From Synechococcus sp. PROS-U-1 (GTDB taxonomy: Bacteria > Cyanobacteriota > Cyanobacteriia > PCC-6307 > Cyanobiaceae): DNA of 64,000 nucleotides. Shown piece after piece: positions 1 through 8,508 of this stretch. A model generated the notes under the pieces. It did no database searches, had not been told where the DNA came from, and was given only the letters and a program-made list of their open reading frames with translations. The stretch is from positions 1,798,001 through 1,862,000 of the forward strand of contig NZ_CP047951.1 in the NCBI RefSeq assembly GCF_014279755.1. Reading direction: 5' to 3'. The translations under genes were made by a program, and so were the position numbers. Position 1 is the first letter of the stretch. Every line of letters begins with the position of its first letter.

Positions 1-1070
1 GGCTCACCGTTCACCAACGCCAGCATGTAAGCGCTGAAATTGCTCTGCAGCGGGGTGAGCTTGAACAGGTTGTTCAGCACCACCTGCGGGTAGGCGTCAC
101 GGCGCAGTTCCACCACGATCCGCATGCCATCGCGGTCGCTCTCATCGCGGATGTCGGAGATGCCCTCGAGCTTCTTGTCGTTGACCAGCTCGGCGATGCG
201 CTCGATCAGCGCCGCTTTGTTGGTCTGATACGGCAACTCAGTGATGATCACGGCATCGCGATCGGGGCGTCCCGGCACCTCAAGCGTTTCAATGTTGGCA
301 ACCCCGCGCATCGTCACCGAGCCGCGGCCACCCAGGTAGGTCTCGCGGATGCCTTCACGCCCCAGGATCTGACCGCCGGTGGGGAAATCGGGGCCGGGGA
401 TCAGCTGGATTAACTCCTGATCCGTGATGTCGGGATTGGCGATCAACGCCAGCAACCCGTCAATCAGCTCATTGAGGTTGTGGGGCGGAATGTTGGTGGC
501 CATCCCCACCGCGATTCCTGCCGAACCATTCAGCAGCAGCTGCGGGATCCGGGCCGGCAGCACCGTGGGCTCCTGCTGGGATCCATCGAAGTTGTCGGCG
601 AAATCAACCGTCTCCGCCTCGATGTCCTCCAGCAGGCTGTCGGTGGTGAGCGCCCGCAACCGCGATTCGGTGTACCGCATGGCTGCCGGTGGATCGTTGT
701 CCACGGAGCCGAAATTGCCATGCCCATCAATGAGGGGCATAGACATGGAGAAGTCCTGGGCCATGCGCACCAGGGCGTCGTACACAGCGGTGTCGCCGTG
801 GGGATGGTATTTACCAAGCACTTCGCCCACCACACGGGCGCATTTGCGATAGGGCCTGTCGCTGGTGAGGCCCAGCTCGTACATCGCATAAAGGATCCGG
901 CGATGCACGGGCTTGAGGCCATCGCGGGCGTCGGGCAAGGCCCGACCCACGATCACACTCATCGCGTACTCCAAATAGGAGCGCGACATCTCGTTGCGTA
1001 AGTCCGTCTGAATAATCCGATCGTCGGAACCGCCAGGACCGCCGCCGACAGGCCCCACAGAATCCGTCAT
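1..1070 (-). CDS. gyrA: DNA gyrase subunit A, N-terminal part (C-terminus lies outside the window)
   Basis: Breakage-reunion subunit of the type II topoisomerase that supercoils DNA. The reading frame starts at ATG (1068-1070) and runs off the left edge, giving about 356 residues. The winged-helix active site is visible: the [10 protein letters not shown] stretch (about residues 89-98) and the catalytic tyrosine in MRYTESRL (about Tyr133). Thr94 occupies the position of E. coli Ser83 in the quinolone-resistance region. A glycine-rich stretch at residues 8-14 precedes the conserved core. It is divergent from the CAAD-domain gene. Identification is secure from the core motifs. Confidence 0.97.
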   Translation of the reverse strand, partial: MTDSVGPVGGGPGGSDDRIIQTDLRNEMSRSYLEYAMSVIVGRALPDARDGLKPVHRRILYAMYELGLTSDRPYRKCARVVGEVLGKYHPHGDTAVYDALVRMAQDFSMSMPLIDGHGNFGSVDNDPPAAMRYTESRLRALTTDSLLEDIEAETVDFADNFDGSQQEPTVLPARIPQLLLNGSAGIAVGMATNIPPHNLNELIDGLLALIANPDITDQELIQLIPGPDFPTGGQILGREGIRETYLGGRGSVTMRGVANIETLEVPGRPDRDAVIITELPYQTNKAALIERIAELVNDKKLEGISDIRDESDRDGMRIVVELRRDAYPQVVLNNLFKLTPLQSNFSAYMLALVNGE

Positions 1071-1162
1071 ACGTGCATCAGACGTCCTTTAACAGTCTAT
1101 CTCGGACAGTGGAACCAACCAGAAAAATCCGGATAAAGTCCCTACCGCTTTGCACTGACGTG

Positions 1163-1696
1163 ATGGGTCCTGTCGACGAGCCTCGCCCTGAAGCCGAAAC
1201 CACAGGCAGCGACCCCACACCAACCCCTGCGCCCCTGCCCACACCGGAGCCAGCACCAACCCCTGCACCGACGCCAGCACCGGCACCAACCCCCGCACCT
1301 ACGCCGGACCCAGTGATCGCGTCCACCGTCTCCATCCCTGCGCAGGACGCTTCAGATCAGGACGACTCAGATCAAGACGGAGGTGAATGGGAGCTGCTGG
1401 TGGGCAAGGCCAAGGCTTGGGTGGAGCAGAACGATCTTGCTCAGCTCTGGACCAAAGCCCAGCTACCGCTGCGGGTGATTGGAGGCTTGATTGCCTTCGC
1501 CCTGGTGGCGAAGGTGTACTCCGGTGTGCTCAACACCATTGACAGCCTTCCTCTGGCTCCAGGCCTTCTTGAGCTCGCCGGCCTGATCTGGTTGATGAAT
1601 TTTGCTGTTCGCAACTTGATCAGGAACAGCGACCGGGACAAATTCATCACGGCCACCCGGTCAACCTGGAGCCGTATTACGGGCCGATCAAGCTGA
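1163..1696 (+). CDS. CAAD-domain thylakoid membrane protein (CURT1-like)
   Basis: A 177-residue protein with three parts. Residues 18-50 are a low-complexity Pro/Thr/Ala linker of PTPAP-like units. Residues 57-75 are acidic (Asp/Gln/Ser). Residues 78-175 resemble the CAAD domain, with two hydrophobic segments at about 104-124 and 132-152 and a basic tail. In cyanobacteria and plastids (CURT1) this domain is a thylakoid membrane and curvature module, and it is also found appended to aminoacyl-tRNA synthetases. I chose the ATG at 1163; the same frame is open upstream to 1073, but that part overlaps the gyrA promoter region and looks non-coding. The function here is inferred from the domain only. 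Confidence 0.8.
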   Translation: MGPVDEPRPEAETTGSDPTPTPAPLPTPEPAPTPAPTPAPAPTPAPTPDPVIASTVSIPAQDASDQDDSDQDGGEWELLVGKAKAWVEQNDLAQLWTKAQLPLRVIGGLIAFALVAKVYSGVLNTIDSLPLAPGLLELAGLIWLMNFAVRNLIRNSDRDKFITATRSTWSRITGRSS

Positions 1697-1744
1697 AGCG
1701 ATCATCCCGATTGGTAGCTTGATCAGACTTCATTAAGTCGCGCG

Positions 1745-2908
1745 GTGGACATTCAGCTCGGACGCTCAAAGACCGTTCGCCGGGCCTACGGAATCGATGA
1801 AATCGCTCTGGTGCCTGGGGGTCGCACGGTTGACCCCGAGGTGACCAACACCCGTTGGAAACTTGGGGGCATCGAGCGGGACATCCCCATCATCGCCAGC
1901 GCCATGGACGGCGTGGTTGATGTCGACATGGCCGTCCGTCTGTCGCAGCTTGGGGCCCTTGGCGTTCTCAATCTGGAGGGTGTGCAGACCCGATACGAGG
2001 ATCCCAACCAAGTTCTGGACCGCATCGCAGCCGTCGGCAAAGACGAGTTCGTCCCGCTGATGCAGGAGATCTACAGCCAACCGGTTCAAGAAGCGCTGAT
2101 CCGCAAACGCATCCAAGCCATCAAGGCCCAGGGAGGCATCGCCGCAGTAAGCGGGACTCCCGTAGCAGCCCTGCGTTTCGGCAAGGCCATCGCCGAAGCC
2201 GGAGCGGATCTCTTTTTTGTACAGGCCACCGTGGTATCGACCGATCACATCGGCCCTGAAGGACAGGAGACCCTCGATCTCGAAGCCCTCTGTCGCGACA
2301 TGGGTGTCCCCGTGGTCATCGGGAACTGCGTGACCTACGACGTGGCCATGCAACTGATGCGTGCTGGTGCGGCGGGAGTGATGGTGGGAATAGGACCGGG
2401 GGCCGCTTGCACCTCACGGGGCGTTCTCGGTGTCGGGATTCCCCAGGCCACAGCTGTTGCAGACTGCGCAGCTGCGAGGGCCGACTACGAGAAAGAAACC
2501 GGTCGCTACGTCCCGATCGTTGCTGACGGTGGCATCGTGACCGGTGGTGACATCTGCAAATGCATCGCCTGCGGAGCAGACGCGGTGATGATTGGATCGC
2601 CCATTGCCCGCGCGGACGAAGCTCCCGGCCGGGGCTTCCACTGGGGCATGGCAACGCCAAGTCCAGTGCTGCCGCGCGGCACCCGCATCAACGTGGGAAG
2701 CACCGGAAGCATCGAGCGCATTCTCCGCGGCCCGGCAAAGTTGGACGATGGAACACACAACTTGCTGGGGTGCCTGAAAACATCGATGGGGACCCTCGGC
2801 GCCCGGACCATCGAAGAAATGCAGCAGGTCGAGGTCGTCGTCGCCCCGTCATTGCTGACGGAAGGGAAGGTTTACCAAAAGGCCCAGCACCTGGGGATGG
2901 GCAAATAG
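1745..2908 (+). CDS. guaB3: GuaB3-type IMP dehydrogenase family protein
   Basis: A 387-residue TIM-barrel protein of the IMPDH/GMPR family, starting at GTG. The active-site loop [11 protein letters not shown] is present, with the presumed catalytic Cys at residue 222. The flap ends in the [13 protein letters not shown] and ADAVMIGSP motifs. There is no inserted CBS (Bateman) domain, and the length is below the roughly 490 residues of canonical GuaB. This matches the GuaB3 subgroup found in cyanobacteria, for which IMP dehydrogenase activity (IMP to XMP, guanine nucleotide synthesis) has been reported. Its 3' end is followed directly by the sRNA Yfr1 and trxA, a conserved cyanobacterial arrangement. 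Confidence 0.9.
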   Translation: MDIQLGRSKTVRRAYGIDEIALVPGGRTVDPEVTNTRWKLGGIERDIPIIASAMDGVVDVDMAVRLSQLGALGVLNLEGVQTRYEDPNQVLDRIAAVGKDEFVPLMQEIYSQPVQEALIRKRIQAIKAQGGIAAVSGTPVAALRFGKAIAEAGADLFFVQATVVSTDHIGPEGQETLDLEALCRDMGVPVVIGNCVTYDVAMQLMRAGAAGVMVGIGPGAACTSRGVLGVGIPQATAVADCAAARADYEKETGRYVPIVADGGIVTGGDICKCIACGADAVMIGSPIARADEAPGRGFHWGMATPSPVLPRGTRINVGSTGSIERILRGPAKLDDGTHNLLGCLKTSMGTLGARTIEEMQQVEVVVAPSLLTEGKVYQKAQHLGMGK

Positions 2909-2925
2909 AGCAGAGCTAGGCTGAG

Positions 2926-2986
2926 GTGTGTGCGGGTTTAGGCCCACACACTCCTCACACCCCCCGGCCCGGCGCGATCGGGCTTT
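2926..2986 (+). ncRNA. yfr1: Yfr1 small regulatory RNA
   Basis: The invariant Yfr1 core ACTCCTCACAC lies at 2950-2960 in the guaB-trxA spacer, the syntenic position reported for this sRNA in cyanobacteria. It is flanked by a 5' stem (GTGTGTG and GGG at 2926-2936 against CCC ACACAC at 2943-2951, imperfect) and a 3' terminator stem GCCCG (2967-2971)/CGGGC (2979-2983) followed by TTT. A plausible -10 element (TAGGCT, 2917-2922) would place the RNA start near 2926-2929; the exact 5' end is inferred. In Prochlorococcus, Yfr1 uses the unpaired core to bind outer-membrane porin mRNAs. Confidence 0.9.
2967..2986 (+). terminator. Rho-independent terminator of Yfr1
   Basis: GCCCG (2967-2971) pairs with CGGGC (2979-2983) across a 7-nt loop and is followed by TTT. 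The short T run is typical of Yfr1, where this stem also forms the 3' end of the RNA. Confidence 0.7.
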
Positions 2987-3090
2987 CACTCTTGTTGGAG
3001 AGCGTCTGTCACAAGTTCCCTTCTTGACAGGGAAGGGCCATGTTTTCGCTCGAAACGGTTGCTAAATTCTCTCTAAATCTTCCTGCTCAT

Positions 3091-3414
3091 ATGTCCAGCG
3101 CCGCTGCCGTTACCGATGCGTCCTTCGAGCAGGACGTTCTCCAGAGCGACGTGCCGGTTCTTGTGGATTTCTGGGCACCCTGGTGTGGACCCTGCCGAAT
3201 GGTGGCTCCCATCGTCGAAGAAATCGCCAAGGAATTCGACGGACAGATCAAGGTCTTCAAACTCAACACTGACGAAAACCCCAACGTCGCCAGCCAGTAC
3301 GGAATCCGCAGCATTCCAACCTTGATGGTGTTCAAGGGCGGTCAGAAGGTCGACACGGTGGTGGGTGCTGTTCCCAAGGCGACCCTGTCGGGCACCATCT
3401 CCAAATACCTCTGA
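3091..3414 (+). CDS. trxA: Thioredoxin
   Basis: A 107-residue, m-type-like thioredoxin with the redox motif WCGPC at residues 31-35 and the cis-Pro region [11 protein letters not shown]. It reduces disulfides in target enzymes. The ATG at 3091 gives the normal family length. An in-frame upstream ATG (3040) would add 17 residues unlike any thioredoxin N-terminus, so it is rejected. A TTGACA hexamer at 3025-3030 lies in the leader between Yfr1 and the gene, but I see no convincing matching -10 box. Confidence 0.95.
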   Translation: MSSAAAVTDASFEQDVLQSDVPVLVDFWAPWCGPCRMVAPIVEEIAKEFDGQIKVFKLNTDENPNVASQYGIRSIPTLMVFKGGQKVDTVVGAVPKATLSGTISKYL

Positions 3415-3440
3415 ATCCTTCTCCCACTCGGAGAGATCGG

Positions 3441-4082
3441 TTGAGTCTGAACCTCGGGTTAATCGACTACGGCATGGGCAATCTCCACTCAGTGGAGACT
3501 TGCCTTCTACGTTTGGGTGAACGCTGCAGGCTGATCAAAAGCGCTGATCAGCTGGATGGCATTGACGCTCTGATCCTTCCTGGGGTCGGAGCTTTTGACC
3601 CCGCCATGGCCAACCTCAGGGCCACAGGGCTCGTGCCTCATCTGATGAGCTGGGGCGAGGACAATCGACCGTTGCTCGGGATCTGTCTCGGCCTTCAGCT
3701 GCTGTTCGAACACAGTGATGAAGGACGTGATCCTGGCCTCGGACTGCTCAGTGGACGTGTGAAACGCCTCCCGGAAGGCCGCGGCGAACGCATCCCCCAC
3801 ATGGGTTGGGCCCCACTGAAGCATCGCGGCAACTGCCCACTGCTCGATGCCGACACCACTTCTCAATGGGTGTATTTCGTTCACAGCTACGCCGCAGTTC
3901 CTAGCGACCGCAATGACTTGAGAGCCACGGCAGCCTTCGGCGATCAAGAGGTGACTGCCATGGTCTGGAGAGGCCGACTCGGAGCCTGCCAGTTCCATCC
4001 GGAGAAGTCGTCCGATGCCGGAGAACAAATGCTGCGACGCTGGTTGGCCTGGCTGCAGCGCGGGGCCGAGCCCATCCAATGA
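3441..4082 (+). CDS. hisH: Imidazole glycerol phosphate synthase, glutamine amidotransferase subunit
   Basis: A 213-residue class I glutamine amidotransferase that supplies ammonia to HisF in histidine synthesis. The nucleophile is Cys82 in the elbow LLGICLGLQLL, and the His186/Glu188 pair lies in CQFHPEKS. The start codon is TTG at 3441, the first one that gives the SLNLGLIDYGMGN N-terminus. The stop overlaps the rsmD start by 4 bases (ATGA), indicating translational coupling although the two functions are unrelated. Confidence 0.95.
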   Translation: MSLNLGLIDYGMGNLHSVETCLLRLGERCRLIKSADQLDGIDALILPGVGAFDPAMANLRATGLVPHLMSWGEDNRPLLGICLGLQLLFEHSDEGRDPGLGLLSGRVKRLPEGRGERIPHMGWAPLKHRGNCPLLDADTTSQWVYFVHSYAAVPSDRNDLRATAAFGDQEVTAMVWRGRLGACQFHPEKSSDAGEQMLRRWLAWLQRGAEPIQ

Positions 4083-4699
4083 GCGGTGGAGGGCAACTTC
4101 GCCTCAGCGGTGGTCGACGTTTGCTGAGCCCTGGAGGACGCTCCGCGCGTCCCACAACCTCAAGGGTCCGAGAAGCCGTGATGAATATCCTCGCGCCGCG
4201 CTTGCACGACTGCCGATGGCTGGACCTATGCAGCGGCAGTGGGGTGATGGGCTGTGAGGCTCTGCAACGGGGTGCACTCTGCGTGGTAGCAGTGGACCAG
4301 GATCCGCACTGCATCCGCACCAGTCGTGCCAACCTCAGCACTGTCGCAATGGGTCGTTCACCGACTCCGGAGATCCGCACAGAACGTCGAGAACTGATCG
4401 GCTGGCTACGCAGGGGATGGAGGGAAGACCCCTTCGATATCGTCTACTTCGATCCTCCCTACGACCAAGGCCTCTACGAACCTGGCCTTGATGCACTTGC
4501 TCAAGGGAATTGGATTCACCAGGATTCTCTGGTGGTGTGCGAATACAGGTCGAACCTGAATCCCGTACCGGGCTCAGGCTGGCCTGTTCTGGATCAACGC
4601 CGTTACGGCATCAGCAGTGTGCTGCTGCTCAGCCCCCCAGAGCACTGCCGCCGCGGCGGTACTGGTTCCATGCCGCCACAAACAGCCCCATCAGAGTGA
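4079..4699 (+). CDS. rsmD: 16S rRNA (guanine(966)-N2)-methyltransferase RsmD
   Basis: A 206-residue Rossmann-fold methyltransferase. The SAM-binding motif LDLCSGSG is at 49-56 and the N6/N2-methylase signature DPPY at 125-128. The N-terminal [10 protein letters not shown]...[15 protein letters not shown] is typical of RsmD. It overlaps hisH by 4 bases. Its last 71 bases lie antisense to petG, so the C-terminal tail (rich in Arg, Gly and Pro) is encoded opposite a photosynthesis gene. Confidence 0.9.
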   Translation: MSGGGQLRLSGGRRLLSPGGRSARPTTSRVREAVMNILAPRLHDCRWLDLCSGSGVMGCEALQRGALCVVAVDQDPHCIRTSRANLSTVAMGRSPTPEIRTERRELIGWLRRGWREDPFDIVYFDPPYDQGLYEPGLDALAQGNWIHQDSLVVCEYRSNLNPVPGSGWPVLDQRRYGISSVLLLSPPEHCRRGGTGSMPPQTAPSE

Positions 4700-4745
4700 C
4701 GGGAATCAGACCAAGAACGATGCCGCAGAGCAGAGGTTCGATCAT
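4629..4745 (-). CDS. petG: Cytochrome b6f complex subunit 5 (PetG)
   Basis: A 38-residue single-span membrane protein beginning [18 protein letters not shown] and ending [10 protein letters not shown], a clear PetG sequence. It is a small subunit needed for cytochrome b6f assembly and stability in the thylakoid. It overlaps the 3' end of rsmD on the other strand by 71 bp and is transcribed away from the cytochrome gene at 4802. Confidence 0.96.
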   Translation of the reverse strand: MIEPLLCGIVLGLIPVTLMGLFVAAWNQYRRGGSALGG

Positions 4746-4801
4746 GGCGTCGCGTCAGCTATCAGAATTGAGCAGAATTCTCTCATTGGAACTCCAGGTC
4801 T

Positions 4802-5206
4802 GTGGTCCAGCCGTCACGAATTGCGGCCGAATCAGCATCAGCTGATCCAAGCGATCGAGGTCGCGGCCTGATCGCCGCCCTTGTGGTGTCGGCTGCGACA
4901 GCTTGTGTCGTGCTGGTGCTCTGGGTTCTCGGAAGCGCCCAACAGGATCCCTACATCAAGGCAAGCCTTGAACTGCAAGGTGCCGTCGACCACGGCGGAC
5001 AGCTGTTCCGCATCAACTGCGCCGGCTGCCACGGACTTGCCGGCCAAGGATTGGTCGGACCTTCACTGCAGGGCGTCAGCAATCAGCTGAAAGACCCAGC
5101 CCTGGTTCACCAAATCATCAGCGGCGAAACACCACCCATGCCGAGTTTTGAGATGGAGCCGCAATCGATGGCCGACCTCCTGGCCTACCTGCGCACACTC
5201 AGCTGA
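4802..5206 (+). CDS. cytM: Membrane-anchored class I c-type cytochrome, cytochrome cM-like
   Basis: A 134-residue protein starting at GTG, with one N-terminal membrane span (about 23-43) and a mono-haem domain. The haem site CAGCH is at residues 73-77 and the likely axial Met113 lies in PPMPSFEM. Size, anchor and the FRINCAGCHG...GLVGPSLQGV pattern fit cytochrome cM, a low-abundance electron carrier linked to the respiration/photosynthesis balance in cyanobacteria. It is divergent from petG with only 56 bp between the starts. The alternative is another small cytochrome c6-like carrier. Confidence 0.75.
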   Translation: MVQPSRIAAESASADPSDRGRGLIAALVVSAATACVVLVLWVLGSAQQDPYIKASLELQGAVDHGGQLFRINCAGCHGLAGQGLVGPSLQGVSNQLKDPALVHQIISGETPPMPSFEMEPQSMADLLAYLRTLS

Positions 5207-5215
5207 GCCGCTGCC

Positions 5216-5962
5216 TTGAATGCCGTCGTTGTACTGGTCGAACCGGCCGGCCCCCTGAACATCGGAAGTGTGGCCAGGCTCTGCGCCAATTTCGGTGTGA
5301 GCGAACTGCGGCTGGTTGCCCCCCGATGTGACCATCTCTGCGAGCAGGCCATGCAGATGGCTGTTCACGGGCAATCACTGCTTCGTGCAGCCGTGGTGGT
5401 TCCCGACCTGCTGACAGCCATCAACGACTGCCGACGCACTGTGGGAAGTTGCGGACGACTGGACCATGGAGAGATTCCCCTGCAGGCTCCGGAGCAGGCC
5501 CTGGGCTGGTTGCTGGCCAGCGATGACAGCGCGTCCAGCACGACTGCCCCCGTGGCCCTTGTCTTCGGGCGCGAGGACCGCGGCCTCAGCAACAGTGAGC
5601 TAAGGCTCTGCCAAAGAATTTTGTGTTTGCAGAGCGATGCGGCGTATCCCTCCCTGAATCTGTCCCATGCCGTGGCTGTGGTTCTGCACGAGTTGGCCCG
5701 TCTCAATCAGGGAGGAACAGAAACCTGCAGCATCGACCCCCCGTCGCCGGACCCGGCAGCCGCGAAAGCTCTGTCAGCGTTCCTGGACGATGCAACAGAC
5801 CTCCTACTGGAGGCAGGTTTTCTGCTGGAGCACACCGCCTCAGCTCGCATGGCCAAAGTGAGCGATCTGCTGCAACGCGCAACGGTGCGCGCGGAGGAAG
5901 TTGCTCTGCTGCGAGGAATGGTGCGCCAACTGCGCTGGGCCATCCGCGCCGAGCGCCCCTAA
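5216..5962 (+). CDS. SpoU/TrmJ-type RNA 2'-O-methyltransferase
   Basis: A 248-residue SPOUT-class enzyme with all three motifs: motif 1 EPAGPLNIGSVARLCANFG (9-27), motif 2 FGREDRGLSNSEL (117-129) and motif 3 SLNLSHAVAVVLHEL (146-160). The architecture matches TrmJ (tRNA Cm32/Um32 methylation), with a helical C-terminus. The start is TTG at 5216, ten bases after the cytochrome stop. The substrate (tRNA or rRNA) cannot be settled from sequence alone. Confidence 0.85.
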   Translation: MNAVVVLVEPAGPLNIGSVARLCANFGVSELRLVAPRCDHLCEQAMQMAVHGQSLLRAAVVVPDLLTAINDCRRTVGSCGRLDHGEIPLQAPEQALGWLLASDDSASSTTAPVALVFGREDRGLSNSELRLCQRILCLQSDAAYPSLNLSHAVAVVLHELARLNQGGTETCSIDPPSPDPAAAKALSAFLDDATDLLLEAGFLLEHTASARMAKVSDLLQRATVRAEEVALLRGMVRQLRWAIRAERP

Positions 5963-5990
5963 CCTCTGCCGAACAATTACGGCTGAAAGG

Positions 5991-7139
5991 TTGGCCAACA
6001 GTCGTTCGTCACGACGCGCCGCAGGTTGGGGAGGACCGGTCCGTCTCATCCTGCGTCTTGTGTTGATGGGAGTGGGGCTTGGACTGCTCACGGGCACAGG
6101 CCTCCGACTCCTGGCACCGCGCGTTCAGAAGCAGGAGTTTCCACTGCCAAGCTGGCTTGCCGATCAAGCGGTGATCACCACGCTGCTTGGCGAGGCCGTT
6201 GAGCCACAACCCGCTGATGAGTCGACGAAGGTCGAGCAGGATGCGTCAGCAGCAGCGAAGGGTCTTCAACAGGCACGATTTGCCCCAACGGTGGAAATCA
6301 AGGCCCTGTCCAATCGCTGGACGGAACTGGCCGCACAACAGAGCGATCTACAAGCCAGTGCCTACCTGTTGATCCTGGACGACGGACGCTTTGCAGCCAT
6401 GCATGCGGAGCGCCCGATGCCTGCTGCCAGTTCGATCAAGACACCGATCCTTCTTGCAGTGCTGGAACTGCTTGATCAAGGAACGCTTCAGTGGAATGAA
6501 CCCCTCACCTTGACCCAAGAGCTGGTGGGAGGCGGCGCCGGATGGATGGCCTCTCGGCCGCTGGGCAGCCGCTTCCCCACCTATGAGGTCGCCACAGAAA
6601 TGATCCGCGTGAGCGATAACTCCGCCACCAACCTGATGATTGCCAGGGCAGGGGGAATGGAGCAGATCAATGCCCGCTTTCAGGTGCTGGATCTCCCAGC
6701 CACCGTGGTGAACAACTGGCTGCCGGATCTCGATGGAACCAACACCACGAGTGCACGGGATCTCAGCCGTGCCATCGCTTTGGTGGATAGCGGCGAGGTT
6801 CTGGGTCCCCGAAGTCGGGATCTGTTTCGCGAGGTCATGGGGACGTCGGTCACCAACACCCTTCTCCCCACGGGCTTGATGCGCGGCTTGGGTGGAGCTC
6901 AGGGCGCACCTGACGACAGCCTGGCCCGTAAGGGCTACCGCGTCTACAACAAAACCGGTGACATCGGTCTTGCTTACGCCGATGCCGGCCTGATCGAACT
7001 CCCGGACGGCAGACGCGCTGTGGCGGGATTTTTAGTGAAAGGCCCCTTCAACGACCCCAGATCCACGGAACTGATCCGTCAGCTGTCCGCCGCCATGGCA
7101 CCGCACCTGAAACCCATCCCCGCCCCTCCAAAGCCATGA
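5991..7139 (+). CDS. Serine hydrolase of the class A beta-lactamase fold
   Basis: A 382-residue protein with an N-terminal membrane anchor or signal segment (about residues 18-38) and the three active-site boxes of the penicillin-recognising fold: SSIK (147-150), SDN (208-210) and KTG (321-323). Such proteins are beta-lactamases or small peptidoglycan-active enzymes; which applies is not clear. The TTG at 5991 removes a Cys-rich N-terminus that would overlap the preceding gene. The stop overlaps the next gene by 4 bases. Confidence 0.8.
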   Translation: MANSRSSRRAAGWGGPVRLILRLVLMGVGLGLLTGTGLRLLAPRVQKQEFPLPSWLADQAVITTLLGEAVEPQPADESTKVEQDASAAAKGLQQARFAPTVEIKALSNRWTELAAQQSDLQASAYLLILDDGRFAAMHAERPMPAASSIKTPILLAVLELLDQGTLQWNEPLTLTQELVGGGAGWMASRPLGSRFPTYEVATEMIRVSDNSATNLMIARAGGMEQINARFQVLDLPATVVNNWLPDLDGTNTTSARDLSRAIALVDSGEVLGPRSRDLFREVMGTSVTNTLLPTGLMRGLGGAQGAPDDSLARKGYRVYNKTGDIGLAYADAGLIELPDGRRAVAGFLVKGPFNDPRSTELIRQLSAAMAPHLKPIPAPPKP

Positions 7140-8488
7140 AGCTCGCCACTCTGTTGTCCGCAACGTGTGTGTGTGTTGCGGCGATGCCCGTCTCCGCTGA
7201 GGTATTTGAGCGTCAACAAAGCGTTCGCCCCTTACCGGGAGGCCTCGACAGCGTGTTGATGGTGAACGACAACAACCCCGAACTGATTCAGGACGACGGC
7301 ATCCTGATCTCGACCTTTCCGGACGGCAAGGAGGCATCGGTTCCCGTTGTGTTGAACGGTCGCTTTGACCTGTTCAGCCACCACGTGTATGCCGGTGATG
7401 CGGAGGGAAGCCCCACATCGACCCTGTGGCTGGCGGTGCTGGCGGCACCCCTGGGGGACGCTCCGGTGACCCTGCAACTGCTCTCGGGCAGCACCTCGCT
7501 CTCACAGGCGACAGAACCCGGCCAGACCCAGGCCCCCTTCCTGCCCTTGCCGAGCCTGATGCGGGAGACCACCGAGGTTGTGGCAGCAGGCCCAGGCAGC
7601 CGTGTGGCCGGCGATCTGTTGGCCGGTCGCCGTGCGCCGGAACTGGCCAACCGACGCTGGACCCTCCCGCCAGGCTTACCCACACGGATCGTGCTTTTGC
7701 CCATTCCCGTGGCAGGTCTCGACCCACTACTGAACGGCCGCAACCTTCAACTGCGCTTTCAAAGCTCCGGCCCCGTTGCGATCGCCACCCTGGCTGCCCA
7801 TGGCAACGATGGACAGGCTCCAGACGATCAACACTGGCTGCAGCTGCTGAAGGCCCAGCGCATGAGCAGCAAGGAGCATCAACCCACCCCACGGGGCAGC
7901 AAGGGCAAGATCATCTACTCCCGAGTGAGCGGTGTTCAGATCGGCAGCAGCTGGAGGGGACGCATCACCGACCCGGGGAGCCCTGTTCTGGCCGCACCGA
8001 AGGAACCCATCTCATGGCCGATCAGCAGTTTGGAGCGCGGAACCCTCGCCACCAAGCAGGTGCAGACCGCGGAACTCAGGAGCTTTTATCCGGGAACAGC
8101 CTGGGCCGCCCATGGCAACTACGGGGTGGAATACGACCTCACCCTCCCGCTGAAGAACACCGGTTCAGCCTCTTTGACACTGCAGCTGTCACTGGATTCT
8201 CCACTCAAAGGCAACAGCCAAACCTCTTTCCTTCGCTTCCGCGATGACCTCAACGGACCAGTCATGTTCCGAGGCCCTATCCAGACCACGGGTCTGCAGG
8301 ATCCTGAGGGTGCTCCCAAGGGACGCCAGACCCAGCACCTGGTGTTGCGCCAGGGGCAGCAGGGTCCGTCCCTGGGACAGCTGATGCTCAAGCCAGGGGA
8401 GGAGAAGCTAGTGCGCATTCGCCTGGTTTATCCAGCTGATGCCACACCACCGCAGGTCCTCACCGTGCAGCCTGTGAAACAATCCTGA
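7136..8488 (+). CDS. DUF3370 family exported protein
   Basis: A 450-residue protein with a cleavable signal peptide (about 1-21, ending VSA) and the body of the cyanobacterial DUF3370 family: the N-terminal RPLPGGLDSVLMVNDNNPELIQDDGILIS and a central YSRVSGVQIGSSWRG segment. Members are predicted periplasmic or cell-surface proteins of unknown function. It is translationally coupled to the preceding hydrolase through an ATGA overlap, which suggests a joint envelope role. Confidence 0.8.
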   Translation: MKLATLLSATCVCVAAMPVSAEVFERQQSVRPLPGGLDSVLMVNDNNPELIQDDGILISTFPDGKEASVPVVLNGRFDLFSHHVYAGDAEGSPTSTLWLAVLAAPLGDAPVTLQLLSGSTSLSQATEPGQTQAPFLPLPSLMRETTEVVAAGPGSRVAGDLLAGRRAPELANRRWTLPPGLPTRIVLLPIPVAGLDPLLNGRNLQLRFQSSGPVAIATLAAHGNDGQAPDDQHWLQLLKAQRMSSKEHQPTPRGSKGKIIYSRVSGVQIGSSWRGRITDPGSPVLAAPKEPISWPISSLERGTLATKQVQTAELRSFYPGTAWAAHGNYGVEYDLTLPLKNTGSASLTLQLSLDSPLKGNSQTSFLRFRDDLNGPVMFRGPIQTTGLQDPEGAPKGRQTQHLVLRQGQQGPSLGQLMLKPGEEKLVRIRLVYPADATPPQVLTVQPVKQS

Positions 8489-8508
8489 GCACGCCTAGAG
8501 ATTTGCTC

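Noticed and set aside
1078-1335. Gly/Val/Ala-rich open frame antisense to the CAAD gene
   Set aside because: Caused by the low-complexity Pro/Thr/Ala linker read on the other strand.
3040-3090. Upstream ATG extending thioredoxin by 17 residues
   Set aside because: The added residues do not fit the family N-terminus, and the ATG at 3091 gives the usual 107-residue length.
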